This document shows positions 24,591 to 33,449 of a DNA stretch of 64,000 bases, in pieces. The stretch is from Mucilaginibacter endophyticus (lineage in GTDB: Bacteria; Bacteroidota; Bacteroidia; Sphingobacteriales; Sphingobacteriaceae). A model generated the notes under the pieces. It saw nothing but the letters and a program-made list of their open reading frames with translations, was not told where the DNA came from and searched no databases. Both the position numbers and the translations under genes were made by a program. Location: contig NZ_QPCG01000001.1 in NCBI RefSeq assembly GCF_003351025.1, positions 1,619,949 through 1,683,948 of the forward strand, in the 5' to 3' direction. Positions within the stretch are counted from its first letter, which is position 1. Each line of letters opens with the position of its first letter.

Positions 24591-26042
24591 TTAAAACTGA
24601 AAATAAATAAACTGCTGCTCTTTACCTGTAAATAAAAATATCACGATGATCAGGGTGTAATAAAATGCTAATCTGTAGCCTCGTTTCCTTAACCAGGTTA
24701 ATTTTTCTATGGCGTATTGGTTTTCCCGGCCTTGCCACTCTACAATTATAAAAGTGATAATAAGGAGAACTACTTCAAGCAATTGCTCTTTGTTAACATC
24801 CAATTGAGGAACCGAAAAAAGTGATTTTGAAAAGATGCCGCCAATGTATTTAAACGCTTGCGTAACACTGTCTGCCCTGAAAAAGATCCATGCAAAAATG
24901 ACCTGTATAAACGTAAGCACCATTTGCATAAACTCGCGTGGTGTTGGCAGAGCCTTGCCCTTGGCCACAATTTCGAGGTGATTGCGGTTGGTTCTTAACA
25001 GAATAGAAGGGAGGATAAATAAGGCGTTTAAAAGCCCCCAGATAATAAACGTCCAATTGGCACCGTGCCAAAAGCCGCTCACCAGGAAAATTATTAAGGT
25101 ATTGCGCACCTTGAGCCAGGTTCCGGTTTTGCTGCCTCCGAGGGGGATGTAAAGATAATCTCTGAACCATGATGATAACGAGATATGCCACCGGCGCCAA
25201 AACTCGGCCATATCGCGCGAAAAATAAGGGAATGCAAAGTTTCTTAGCAGTTCGAAACCAAAAAGCTTGGCAATACCCAGTGCCATATCCGAATAGCCCG
25301 AAAAATCGCAATAGATCTGAAACGCAAAAAATATAGCGCCTAAAACCAGCGTACTCCCCGGGTAGTGGGCGCTGTTTGCAAATATCAGGTTGGCATAGTC
25401 GGCGCACTGATCGGCTATGACTGCTTTTTTAAACAGGCCCCAAAGTATCTGTCTCAGGCCGTTAATGGCTTCCTGGTAATCAAATTTTCTTGGTGCTTTT
25501 ACCTGGGGCAATAGGTGGGTGGCGCGTTCAATAGGGCCAGCTACTAAAAGCGGGAAAAAGCTTACAAATAACGAATAGTCGATAAAGTTTCGCTCGGCTT
25601 TAATGCGGCCTTTATAAACGTCAATTACATATGATAAGCCGTGGAAGGTATAAAAGGAGATTCCGACGGGCAGGATAACATTCAGCGTAAGCGGGTTTAA
25701 ATGAATTCCGATATCCGCGCACAAGGCGGCAAGTGAAGCTGCGAAGAAGTTATAATATTTAAAAACGCCCAAAAAACCCAGATTTATTGTTATGCTTAAC
25801 CAAAGCCAAAAGGTTTTGAGCTTCTGGCTTTTTGCCTGATACATTTTTAGCCCTGTAAAATAATCCAGCAGGGTTGAAAATATGAGCAAAAACAAAAAGC
25901 GCCAATCCCAGCAAGCGTAAAAGAAATAGCTTGCCGCCATCAGCAACAAGTTTTGCTGTTGCAATTTCCGGTTAAATACAAACCAATAAAGCGCGAATAC
26001 TACGATCAGAAATATTCCGAACCCAAATGAATTGAAAAGCAT
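24591..26042 (-). CDS. MBOAT-family O-acyltransferase (AlgI-like)
   Basis: This 483-residue protein has about 11-12 membrane helices and the AlgI/DltB signature: HGLSYVIDVYKGRI, FSGYSDMALGIAKLFGFELLRNF, and the catalytic region WRRWHISLSSWFRDYLYIPL followed by WHGANWTF, whose His is the expected active site. It passes acyl groups, usually acetyl, across the inner membrane to a partner protein. It is paired with the SGNH-like gene 3 bases downstream and lies at the end of the polysaccharide region, so it probably acetylates that polymer. Confidence 0.95.
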   Translation of the reverse strand: MLFNSFGFGIFLIVVFALYWFVFNRKLQQQNLLLMAASYFFYACWDWRFLFLLIFSTLLDYFTGLKMYQAKSQKLKTFWLWLSITINLGFLGVFKYYNFFAASLAALCADIGIHLNPLTLNVILPVGISFYTFHGLSYVIDVYKGRIKAERNFIDYSLFVSFFPLLVAGPIERATHLLPQVKAPRKFDYQEAINGLRQILWGLFKKAVIADQCADYANLIFANSAHYPGSTLVLGAIFFAFQIYCDFSGYSDMALGIAKLFGFELLRNFAFPYFSRDMAEFWRRWHISLSSWFRDYLYIPLGGSKTGTWLKVRNTLIIFLVSGFWHGANWTFIIWGLLNALFILPSILLRTNRNHLEIVAKGKALPTPREFMQMVLTFIQVIFAWIFFRADSVTQAFKYIGGIFSKSLFSVPQLDVNKEQLLEVVLLIITFIIVEWQGRENQYAIEKLTWLRKRGYRLAFYYTLIIVIFLFTGKEQQFIYFQF

Positions 26043-26129
26043 GGTACATGAAGTTATTGGATCAGCTAAAAGGGGTGTTTAAGAAAAGTCTGCAGATACA
26101 GAGGTAGGGAGCAGGAGGGGGTAGATGTA

Positions 26130-26189
26130 TTAACGAAAGCAGCAATAAGCTGGCTGCTTTTTATAGCGGCTAACTTATTGCTGCGTTAA
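26130..26189 (-). terminator. Long hairpin between the HTH gene and the acyltransferase pair
   Basis: GCAGCAATAAG (26139-26149) pairs with CTTATTGCTGC (26174-26184), and TTAAC/GTTAA extend the stem past a 4-base bulge. The loop is 24 bases. On the minus strand it is followed by TTTCGTT rather than a clean T-run. It may be the terminator of the HTH gene or a leader structure of the acyltransferase genes. Confidence 0.5.
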
Positions 26190-26240
26190 AAGAGAAAGTA
26201 TGTTTTTATCAATATTTAAATGATTAAAAGCAGGTGATTA

Positions 26241-26678
26241 TCAATCAAGTTTTACTGTGTTTTCATTGCGTAAAGCTTCGTTGAATTTTTCAAGTAGCTT
26301 GATATATTTGTCCATCCAGTAGTATATTGCATCAAGAGGGGCATCTTTTGCCTCATGAGTTTCAATATCTTTTTCGGCACTTTGTGAATTAAACCTCATG
26401 GCAAATTCATTCGGAAATTCTTTTGAAAAATCATGCTCTATAACAATGCCTATCTGGCAAATGATATCAAAGCTTAGCCTCTTGGTGTTAAACCAATTAT
26501 ACAGGGTTCGGCGGCTAACATTCAGTTTCCGGGCGATTTCACTTATTCCCATGTGGTCACGCCTCACAATTCGCTCTACAATTTTACCAAAATGTAAATC
26601 TTGAGTGTCATTAATACCAATAGATCTTTGATCATTATTGATATATGAGCTAACTGGGTAATAAACTTTGCTGTGCAT
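26241..26678 (-). CDS. Small helix-turn-helix regulator
   Basis: The 145-residue protein contains a Fis/HTH-type motif at about 38-66 (MGISEIARKLNVSRRTLYNWF), followed by a helical region ending in a likely coiled-coil (DKYIKLLEKFNEALRNEN). There is no receiver or ligand domain. It lies between the PAS/AraC regulator and the AlgI-like operon on the same strand, so it may control the acyltransferase pair or the polysaccharide locus. Two direct repeats with CTGTAAA-like cores lie 266-299 bases upstream. Confidence 0.75.
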   Translation of the reverse strand: MHSKVYYPVSSYINNDQRSIGINDTQDLHFGKIVERIVRRDHMGISEIARKLNVSRRTLYNWFNTKRLSFDIICQIGIVIEHDFSKEFPNEFAMRFNSQSAEKDIETHEAKDAPLDAIYYWMDKYIKLLEKFNEALRNENTVKLD

Positions 26679-27286
26679 AAGATTGGATTCGATTAGGTTG
26701 TCAATTTTTAGTTGGTTAGCATATGTAATTTAGGTTATATTAAATTGCAGGGTTACTTGCTGATATTTATGGCCATAAATATCCAGTTTGGTCTTTTCGA
26801 GTCATGATATATGTTTAGGTTGTCCATTGGTTTAATATTTCTTTCCCTACTTTTCTACCCCGGTAAACAAATTGTAATTTTTTTTGAAACTTTTGATTTG
26901 ATGTTTACGTAATAAAAATATGTATACTTCCATTCTTATTTCAACCTATAAAAGGTCAAATTATACCTGTAAAAGGCGCTGATCGGTGGTTTTTAATACC
27001 TAACAGCTATAAAGTGTCTTTCGTCTATCCATTTTGTGCATTTTTTTTGTGAGTGATAGTTAAGTTATTAAACTGTTACAGATCGAATATATTCATACTT
27101 TATCCGTATTTCTTTAAGGTGTAAGTAATTTCAAAATAAGATAAAATACTGATTGTGCAATTGCAAAAGCCCATTAATTCGTAAGATTCACCAAATAGCT
27201 AAAAAGTTTTTTATAGGGCAATGAATAGCGAATAATTAAGCACTCGTACTCAAAGAATTGTATTAAATAATGATTGGTTTTTATAG
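26679..27286. other. 608-bp AT-rich spacer with paired direct repeats
   Basis: No gene is seen. The spacer lies between the HTH gene start and the PAS/AraC gene stop, both on the minus strand, so it must hold the HTH promoter. The clearest structure is a pair of similar 13-mers, ACCTATAAAAGGT (26944-26956) and ACCTGTAAAAGGC (26965-26977), 21 bases apart. Confidence 0.5.
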
Positions 27287-28774
27287 TCAAACTGGAGTAA
27301 CGTCAAAAAGTATCCCTGATAACTTTTTGCACTTGTTATTTTGAAGCTCGGGATATCCTATAATCCTAACTCGTCTTGAATTACCGCAGGCGGTTATCAT
27401 TTCAACCTCAATGTCGAAAGGAGTTCCATACCTTAATGAATTTTTTAAAGCTGTTTTAATCAAAATTTGGCTTTTACCTTTTTTTACAAATCTCCAGGCT
27501 GCTTTTATATCGGGTACAAAATGATCGGGTAGTTCAAGAATGTTTTGTATGACCTTATCCCACTGGGTGGTATGCGTAATCATGTCCCTGGTCCAGGTGC
27601 CTATTTTCGAAAAGGTATCAGCCCTTTTTAAAAGTTTCGCGGCTCGTTCATTTTCTTTTTCAATAGCCTTAACTTTTGAAATATCTTCGGTATGTACACA
27701 TAAACCGCTAACCGCCCCAGATTGATTGAACCACGGATAAATATTCCACTTTAACCAGCTGCGAACACCATTATTCTTTTTCAGTAACAAGCCATCGCAC
27801 TGATAAATATTACCCTTTAAACAATGAAGATGTTGCTTTTCGCATTTCTTTTTTGTGTCGGGTAATATTTCATAAATACTTTTTCCTATGAAATTTATAT
27901 CCTGAAGATTGTATTCAGCAACCCAGCTTTTTGAAGCAGCTATAAATTGCATCTCCGTATCAAACATAGCAATCGTTATCGGAGCATCATCAATCAGCGT
28001 TGTATAATGGTTAATGTTTTCTTTTTTAGGCTCATGAATTTCCTGATCTGCTAATTTTTCTTCCTGATATTTATGATAGCATGCCGAAAAATTTGACGGG
28101 TTGGAGAAGTTAAGCATTACTGCCATCTGGTTTTTATTGCAGCGCTTTTCCCGGATATACCTATCGGCTATCTCCATTTGGAGGTACCGGTAATAAGAAA
28201 AAATTGTTCTTCCGAAACTCTGCTTAAAATCCCGTTTTAGTTTTGACTCGGATACAAAATGTTTTTTTGCGAGGGCTGATATGCTTGGAAAGCCGGTAAA
28301 CAGGTTTTCATTTAATGTTTTAGCAACATTTTCGAGTAGTTGATCATTTTGCGTTAAAAATTCCGGTAGCTCAATTGCTGTTTCTTCATCGGCATGGTGG
28401 TTGTTTAACGGGCTGATATCAGCCATATGCGCGTAAAACCCTTTTACTTTGCCATCCACATAGTCGGGGTGGTAAGTTACCCGCACGTTTTTGGCTTTAC
28501 CTGAATAGAGGTGGATCACCTGGTCAAAAACCTGTATTTTACCATCCAATGCCGCATTGATGTATGGCGTTTGTGCATCAAATAAACTCCCTAAAATTTC
28601 TGAAAGGTGCGATTTATTGATCATATGGTCTGGTGTAATGCCAAACCAATCGGCCGTAGCTTTATTGGCATACCGGCAAATCAGGTTTTTATCCCAATAG
28701 GCAAGCATAGCCTCTGTGTGCTCCGACACGTTGAATGCAATCTCAAAAAAATCAGAATTCAGGTCAAAGGACAT
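27287..28774 (-). CDS. PAS-AraC-PAS-PAS regulator
   Basis: The 495-residue protein has an N-terminal PAS domain (about 10-125), then a central AraC-type helix-turn-helix (about 160-240; ISALAKKHFVSESKLKRDF and MAVMLNFSNPSNFSACYHKY). Two further PAS-like domains follow (about 265-375 and 385-490). AraC DNA-binding domains are normally at one end, so a central position is unusual. No membrane helix or kinase is present, so it is probably a cytoplasmic sensor that binds DNA directly. It follows the polysaccharide locus and precedes the HTH regulator on the same strand. Confidence 0.85.
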   Translation of the reverse strand: MSFDLNSDFFEIAFNVSEHTEAMLAYWDKNLICRYANKATADWFGITPDHMINKSHLSEILGSLFDAQTPYINAALDGKIQVFDQVIHLYSGKAKNVRVTYHPDYVDGKVKGFYAHMADISPLNNHHADEETAIELPEFLTQNDQLLENVAKTLNENLFTGFPSISALAKKHFVSESKLKRDFKQSFGRTIFSYYRYLQMEIADRYIREKRCNKNQMAVMLNFSNPSNFSACYHKYQEEKLADQEIHEPKKENINHYTTLIDDAPITIAMFDTEMQFIAASKSWVAEYNLQDINFIGKSIYEILPDTKKKCEKQHLHCLKGNIYQCDGLLLKKNNGVRSWLKWNIYPWFNQSGAVSGLCVHTEDISKVKAIEKENERAAKLLKRADTFSKIGTWTRDMITHTTQWDKVIQNILELPDHFVPDIKAAWRFVKKGKSQILIKTALKNSLRYGTPFDIEVEMITACGNSRRVRIIGYPELQNNKCKKLSGILFDVTPV

Positions 28775-28797
28775 AAGATTCCCTCTTGAAAAATATT

Positions 28798-28833
28798 ACT
28801 CATCGGCTTTGCCCATCTTTTAGGCAGATGAGT
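28798..28833 (-). terminator. Hairpin after the polysaccharide operon
   Basis: ACTCATC (28798-28804) pairs with GATGAGT (28827-28833), with an extra GCC/GGC pairing inside. On the minus strand it is followed by AATATTTTTC, 78 bases after the WbpM-type stop. It is a plausible but not strong end of the operon. Confidence 0.45.
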
Positions 28834-28910
28834 CTTTAGGTTATAATTTGCTTAAATCTGCAAATTATTATTGATAACATTAGATATTGGTAATATAAAA
28901 ATTACAAAAA

Positions 28911-30863
28911 TCAGTTGACCATGTGTTTATCGATCAGTTTTATATCGAGCTTTTCGTACTGCGAATTATTGCTGATATAGTCTGGCAGTATCGTTTTCAT
29001 TTTCGAAACCATCAGATCAACCTCGTTATGCAGGTTAAGCTCCAACAGGTCTTTTATTAAATTGTTGATTTTAGTGTAACTAACGGGGATATTTTTTGAG
29101 ATCTTAATATCCTTATTATATGTAGGTATAACCTCTTCCTCGGCATTCAATAGTTCTTCATATAGCTTTTCACCGGGGCGAAGACCAGTATAAACAATTT
29201 GTATGTCTTTTCCCGGTACAAGGCCGGCCATCTTGATCATATTGGCCGCCAGATCGGCAATTTTCACTGGTTCGCCCATATCAAACAAGAATATTTCGCC
29301 GCCTTTACCCATTACCTCTGCCTCAAGTACCAGTTGTACAGCTTCGGGTATTGTCATAAAATACCTTGTGATATCGGGATGGGTAACGGTAACAGGCCCT
29401 CCCTTTTCAATTTGAGCTTTAAAACGAGGGATAACAGAACCGTTGGAGCCGAGAACATTACCAAAACGGGTTGTTATAAACCTGGTTTGATTGCCTTTTG
29501 CAGGGTCGGTATTGAAAAAATGGTCCTCAAACAATAGGTTGTTTAACGATTGGATATACATTTCGGCAATACGTTTTGAAGCTCCCATGATATTGGTTGG
29601 GCGTACCGCTTTATCAGTTGATATCATTACAAATTTTTCAACCTGATATTCGATAGAGATGTCGGCCAAGTTTTTTGTGCCCCACACGTTGGTTAAGATA
29701 GCCTCGGTAGGATTGTTTTCCATCATGGGTACATGTTTATAAGCCGCCGCATGAAAAACTATTTGAGGCCTGTATGTAGTAAACAGTGTTTTTATCCGCC
29801 CTGTATTTTGAATATCGGCAACAAAAATCCGTGTGCGGTTACCGTAAAGACCATCTTCAATTTCCATTTGTATATCGTGCAGCGGGGTTTCGGCCCTATC
29901 GCATAATACTACAAACTCCGGGTTGTACATTAAAACCTGTCTTACCAGTTCTGATCCTATTGAACCGGCAGCACCGGTAATCAGGATGCGCTTACCCTTT
30001 ATTTCGCCTAATATGTGCTCGTTACAGATCTTTATTGGCTTTCGCTCAAGCAGGTCTTCAATTTTTAGATCCTGAAACTGGTTTAAATTAGGTTTTCCGT
30101 TAATCCATTGATCTGATGAAGGTACAACAATAACCTTTATACCTAATTCAATACATTTTTCAACTGCTACTCTTTTTCCGTCGACTTTTATGTCTTCGGA
30201 GGTTATCAATAACGATTTAATATCAAAGCGTTTTTTTAGGCTTTCAATTGATTTGATTGGATAAACCCGCTTTTGTTCAATAATTTTTGATACCCGGTCA
30301 ACACCATTGTCAATAAATCCCTGAACATTCAACATAAAACCTTTTTGAGCTTCAAGGGTATTTTTGATCAGGATAGACGGTTCATTTGAACCATAGATCA
30401 GCACGTTTTCTTTCTCAACTTTGTAGCTTGTGGCTTCAATAAATTTAAACACATCCTTGATAATAATACGCATGCACATCAGCATGGATGAGGTTATAAA
30501 AAAGTTGATCAGCAATACATCAATCAGTCCTTTCACATCTATTTTAAGGTAGAAGGAGAAGAACGCATGATAGAAAACGAGGAATGTAATATTGCTTGCC
30601 ATCACTGTTATCAAAATCCTCATCATATCGCGGGTATTGGAATACCTGATAATACATGTATGAATTCTCATGATCATAAAAACCATCACCGCTGTGGCGC
30701 AGTAAAACATCATGTAATAAAGGCTGATGGGATCAAACTGAAGCCGGTTTTTAAAATATAAGGATGTCCATAATGATAACAAAACCACCATTAGGTCAAT
30801 TACCAGGATCAGCCATCTTGAATGGAATTTTTCCTGGAACAGTAAATTTTTGAGGTATATCAT
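28911..30863 (-). CDS. WbpM/CapD-type UDP-sugar 4,6-dehydratase
   Basis: The 650-residue protein has four to five N-terminal membrane helices, a CoA-binding-like Rossmann domain (about 140-270) and a SDR domain starting with ITGAAGSIGSELV (NAD-binding). It also contains STDKAVRPTNIMGASKR, the altered active-site block of the large membrane-bound dehydratases, where Met replaces the usual Tyr. It converts UDP-GlcNAc to a 4-keto-6-deoxy sugar, the first step toward amino sugars such as FucNAc or QuiNAc. It is the last gene of the polysaccharide run, 25 bases after the FemAB-like gene. Confidence 0.95.
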   Translation of the reverse strand: MIYLKNLLFQEKFHSRWLILVIDLMVVLLSLWTSLYFKNRLQFDPISLYYMMFYCATAVMVFMIMRIHTCIIRYSNTRDMMRILITVMASNITFLVFYHAFFSFYLKIDVKGLIDVLLINFFITSSMLMCMRIIIKDVFKFIEATSYKVEKENVLIYGSNEPSILIKNTLEAQKGFMLNVQGFIDNGVDRVSKIIEQKRVYPIKSIESLKKRFDIKSLLITSEDIKVDGKRVAVEKCIELGIKVIVVPSSDQWINGKPNLNQFQDLKIEDLLERKPIKICNEHILGEIKGKRILITGAAGSIGSELVRQVLMYNPEFVVLCDRAETPLHDIQMEIEDGLYGNRTRIFVADIQNTGRIKTLFTTYRPQIVFHAAAYKHVPMMENNPTEAILTNVWGTKNLADISIEYQVEKFVMISTDKAVRPTNIMGASKRIAEMYIQSLNNLLFEDHFFNTDPAKGNQTRFITTRFGNVLGSNGSVIPRFKAQIEKGGPVTVTHPDITRYFMTIPEAVQLVLEAEVMGKGGEIFLFDMGEPVKIADLAANMIKMAGLVPGKDIQIVYTGLRPGEKLYEELLNAEEEVIPTYNKDIKISKNIPVSYTKINNLIKDLLELNLHNEVDLMVSKMKTILPDYISNNSQYEKLDIKLIDKHMVN

Positions 30864-30888
30864 AACTGGTTTATTTAGGTATTATCAT

Positions 30889-31914
30889 TTAAGCGTATCT
30901 GTATAGTGGGAAAAAATCCACCTCGGTGGTTTCTTCGATACCTTTATCCTGTAAAAGCTTTTTGTATACTTCTGGGTTGGCAATATATCTCCAGGTTTGA
31001 AAGTCAAAATGGAGATCGGAGAAAGCACATTTCCAATCAAAAAGCTTGTCGTTTTTAAAACCAAGACCGCCACCCAGGTTGTAATATTTCATACCCTTTT
31101 CCCTTCCTATCTGGGTTATCGAATCGGCCAGGAATTTGGTTGGACTATGGTGCAGATATTCTGCGCGGGTACCTACCAGGTGAGCCTGTATAATGCCATT
31201 GGTAAATGCGATAATTGTACTTGCAATGGGGATCTCGTTATAGTAAACCGTTAATAAACGGGCTTCATATTCGGAGGTGTTTAATATTTCCGAAAAGTAT
31301 TTTTCATTAAACAGGTAGTAGTTACTGGCGCCTACCCGTTTCATGTTTTCGGTATAAATTTCAACAAAGGTGCTTACTCCGGCGGCGTTGGTTTCATCCT
31401 CAACTCTGAAACCTCTTTTCCACGCATGTTTAATGGCATCCATGGTTGATTGCCTATACTTTTTACGCTGCTCTTCAAGGCTGAGTGAAAGGTCAAATAC
31501 AACGGTTTTGCCGTTTTCATGAACGCCTCCAAATTTGTCAAGCAGTTTTTGTTGCTTATAAAAAGGGTGCAACCTTACAAAAACAGATACATACTTTTCA
31601 TTTACAAGGAAATTGCTAAAAGCAGTTTTAAAGTTTTCCATCAGTGCCTCATCAATCTCATCGATTTTTTGATTTGAGAACGGGCCGGAAAACCCATATA
31701 CGCAGGTAAGGTCACTGTAATCAGATCCGGGAATCCTTCGCTGCAGCAACGGGAAGCCTATATAGGTATCTGCCTCTTCATATACAAAAAGAACCGGATC
31801 ACCTGCAGTTTCCAGCGAATGGTAATGCCATGTATGATAAAAATCGTATTCGGCCGAATTGCCCACGTAATAAATCCATTCCTCTTTGTTGAGGAGGGTA
31901 AGCATCTTGATCAT
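30889..31914 (-). CDS. FemAB/BioF2-like acyltransferase
   Basis: This 341-residue protein has the doubled GNAT fold of FemAB/BioF2 proteins. Visible segments are YRQSTMDAIKHAWKRGFRVE, the strand with YYNEIPIASTIIAFTNG, and AEYLHHSPTKFLADSITQIGREKGMKYYNLGG near 255-285. Related proteins transfer aminoacyl groups to peptidoglycan or sugars in capsule loci. It follows the second GNAT gene by 26 bases. A role in attaching an acyl or aminoacyl group to an amino sugar of the polymer fits the locus but is inferred. Confidence 0.82.
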   Translation of the reverse strand: MIKMLTLLNKEEWIYYVGNSAEYDFYHTWHYHSLETAGDPVLFVYEEADTYIGFPLLQRRIPGSDYSDLTCVYGFSGPFSNQKIDEIDEALMENFKTAFSNFLVNEKYVSVFVRLHPFYKQQKLLDKFGGVHENGKTVVFDLSLSLEEQRKKYRQSTMDAIKHAWKRGFRVEDETNAAGVSTFVEIYTENMKRVGASNYYLFNEKYFSEILNTSEYEARLLTVYYNEIPIASTIIAFTNGIIQAHLVGTRAEYLHHSPTKFLADSITQIGREKGMKYYNLGGGLGFKNDKLFDWKCAFSDLHFDFQTWRYIANPEVYKKLLQDKGIEETTEVDFFPLYRYA

Positions 31915-31940
31915 TTGAATTAAAGTTTAGGATGGTGATA

Positions 31941-32447
31941 TTAGGCCTCTTGATTTTGAAGATGTACAAATTTGCTTTTAGTGATATTCATGGTAATCAG
32001 GTCGTTTACTTTACCTGTAATTTCAAACCCAGCTTTTTCGTAAACTGATATTGCTGCAATATTGGCCGGGTGCACCTTTAAATAAATCTCATCCAGCTCC
32101 TTATTTAAAAAACCATACTTAATCATTTGTACGGTTGCCTGGTAACCGATTCCTTTACCCCAGTAAAGCTTATTGCCGATAAACAGGTGCAGTTCTGCGT
32201 GGCCATCGGCTATGTCTAATAGCTGGATATTACCTATATAGGTATTAAGCTCTTTAACACAAATTGCAAACCTGAGCTGATCAGGCCTGGTCAGTTTTTC
32301 GCGCAGCCAGGCTGTCTCTATTTCTGAACTGATGTAATGAGTTGGTTTATAACCTGTATAAACCCATATTAGCGGGTCGTTGCGCCAGGCGTAAGATGTG
32401 GACGCATCTTCTATTACAAGGGGGCGTATGTAAACTGAAATGGTCAT
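31941..32447 (-). CDS. GNAT N-acetyltransferase (RimJ/RimL-like)
   Basis: The 168-residue protein has a single GNAT fold: RPLVIEDASTSYAWRNDP at the start, then GNKLYWGKGIGYQATVQMIKYGF for the acetyl-CoA binding loop, and VHPANIAAISVYEKAGFE, a standard end. It probably acetylates an amino sugar made in this pathway. It starts within the stop of the DegT-like gene upstream (4-base overlap), implying coupled translation and perhaps action on that enzyme's product. Confidence 0.88.
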   Translation of the reverse strand: MTISVYIRPLVIEDASTSYAWRNDPLIWVYTGYKPTHYISSEIETAWLREKLTRPDQLRFAICVKELNTYIGNIQLLDIADGHAELHLFIGNKLYWGKGIGYQATVQMIKYGFLNKELDEIYLKVHPANIAAISVYEKAGFEITGKVNDLITMNITKSKFVHLQNQEA

Positions 32448-33418
32448 AAAAAAAGTCTTAGAATATTTAACATATTGAACATATCCTGGAGGTCATAACG
32501 TTGGTCAATTGGGAGTGGCACGAGACACTGCGCGAGAAAATTTTCGGTAGTGTTTTTTTTAGTCCATTTAAATACATTAGGCCAATATGTAGCAACGTAG
32601 ATTCTTTTTTGTATCAGGTGAACTTTCAGATGCTTATCGTTTGTTAAAAAGGGATAAACCATTGGTACCGTATGTTCATCAGTAGCATCAAACTTAAGCA
32701 GGTTGTATTCGGCAAGGTGCTTGTGCAAAAAGTTGAAATTTCGTTGCCGTACAAATACGCACTCATTGTAATTGATACTTGAAAGCATTTTACGGGTCAA
32801 TAACGACATTGATCGGATCTCGTTATTCTCCAGGTCCTTATTGTTGTTAACGTAGTCGGAGTAGCCTGATTCTATGCCCGAATCAATGCTTTTTATCAGG
32901 TGCGAAAACCTGTGTGCCGAATTATCAACCGGAAGTTTTTTGGCAAGCTTTCTTTTAATGCTCAAATAAGCGCCATCAGGAACACCAAAAAACTTACGAC
33001 AGGAATAAAACGTATCAACACCAGGAAGTGGTTCTGAAAAAAAAGCCTGCGAATTGTCAATTATAAGATTTTTGATTTTATGGCTAAGCTCCACTATTTT
33101 TTCCTGCTTTATCCCGAAGTAGTTGGTGTAAAGGAAGCTCGCATCCGGTTCAATTTCAAAATCAATGATGGGATCTAACTGTTTGTCAACGTGATAAAAC
33201 TGATATTGAATATCTAATTTTACAATGGGCTCCAGTATAACGTCGCATGTAAAATAGGGAATATAAATTTTGTGATATTTTTTTTGCAGCAGTATGTACT
33301 CTAACGCGTTACGCCCTGTGTTTAAATGAACCAAATCGGGGTAATATTCGTTCCCTTTGGGCAATTCCAGCTCTAAATACCCACCTATGGGTTTTACAGC
33401 GGCCTTATTTTTTTGCAT
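32444..33418 (-). CDS. Divergent DegT/DnrJ-like aminotransferase
   Basis: The 324-residue protein is shorter than usual for sugar aminotransferases (370-400). It keeps recognisable blocks: IDNSQAFF at the position of the PLP-binding Asp, and YSCRKFFGVPDGAYLSI, which matches the Schiff-base Lys block (SFHxTKxxxxxEGG). Elsewhere it diverges strongly and lacks the usual small N-terminal segments. It may make an unusual amino sugar. It overlaps the GNAT gene by 4 bases and follows the PhyH gene by 31 bases. Confidence 0.65.
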   Translation of the reverse strand: MQKNKAAVKPIGGYLELELPKGNEYYPDLVHLNTGRNALEYILLQKKYHKIYIPYFTCDVILEPIVKLDIQYQFYHVDKQLDPIIDFEIEPDASFLYTNYFGIKQEKIVELSHKIKNLIIDNSQAFFSEPLPGVDTFYSCRKFFGVPDGAYLSIKRKLAKKLPVDNSAHRFSHLIKSIDSGIESGYSDYVNNNKDLENNEIRSMSLLTRKMLSSINYNECVFVRQRNFNFLHKHLAEYNLLKFDATDEHTVPMVYPFLTNDKHLKVHLIQKRIYVATYWPNVFKWTKKNTTENFLAQCLVPLPIDQRYDLQDMFNMLNILRLFL

Positions 33419-33449
33419 GACGGTAAATTGATTTTGAAAAATAAAGTTG

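Noticed and set aside
24850..25407. 185-residue minus-strand frame
   Set aside because: It is another reading frame of the AlgI-like gene, which has all expected motifs.
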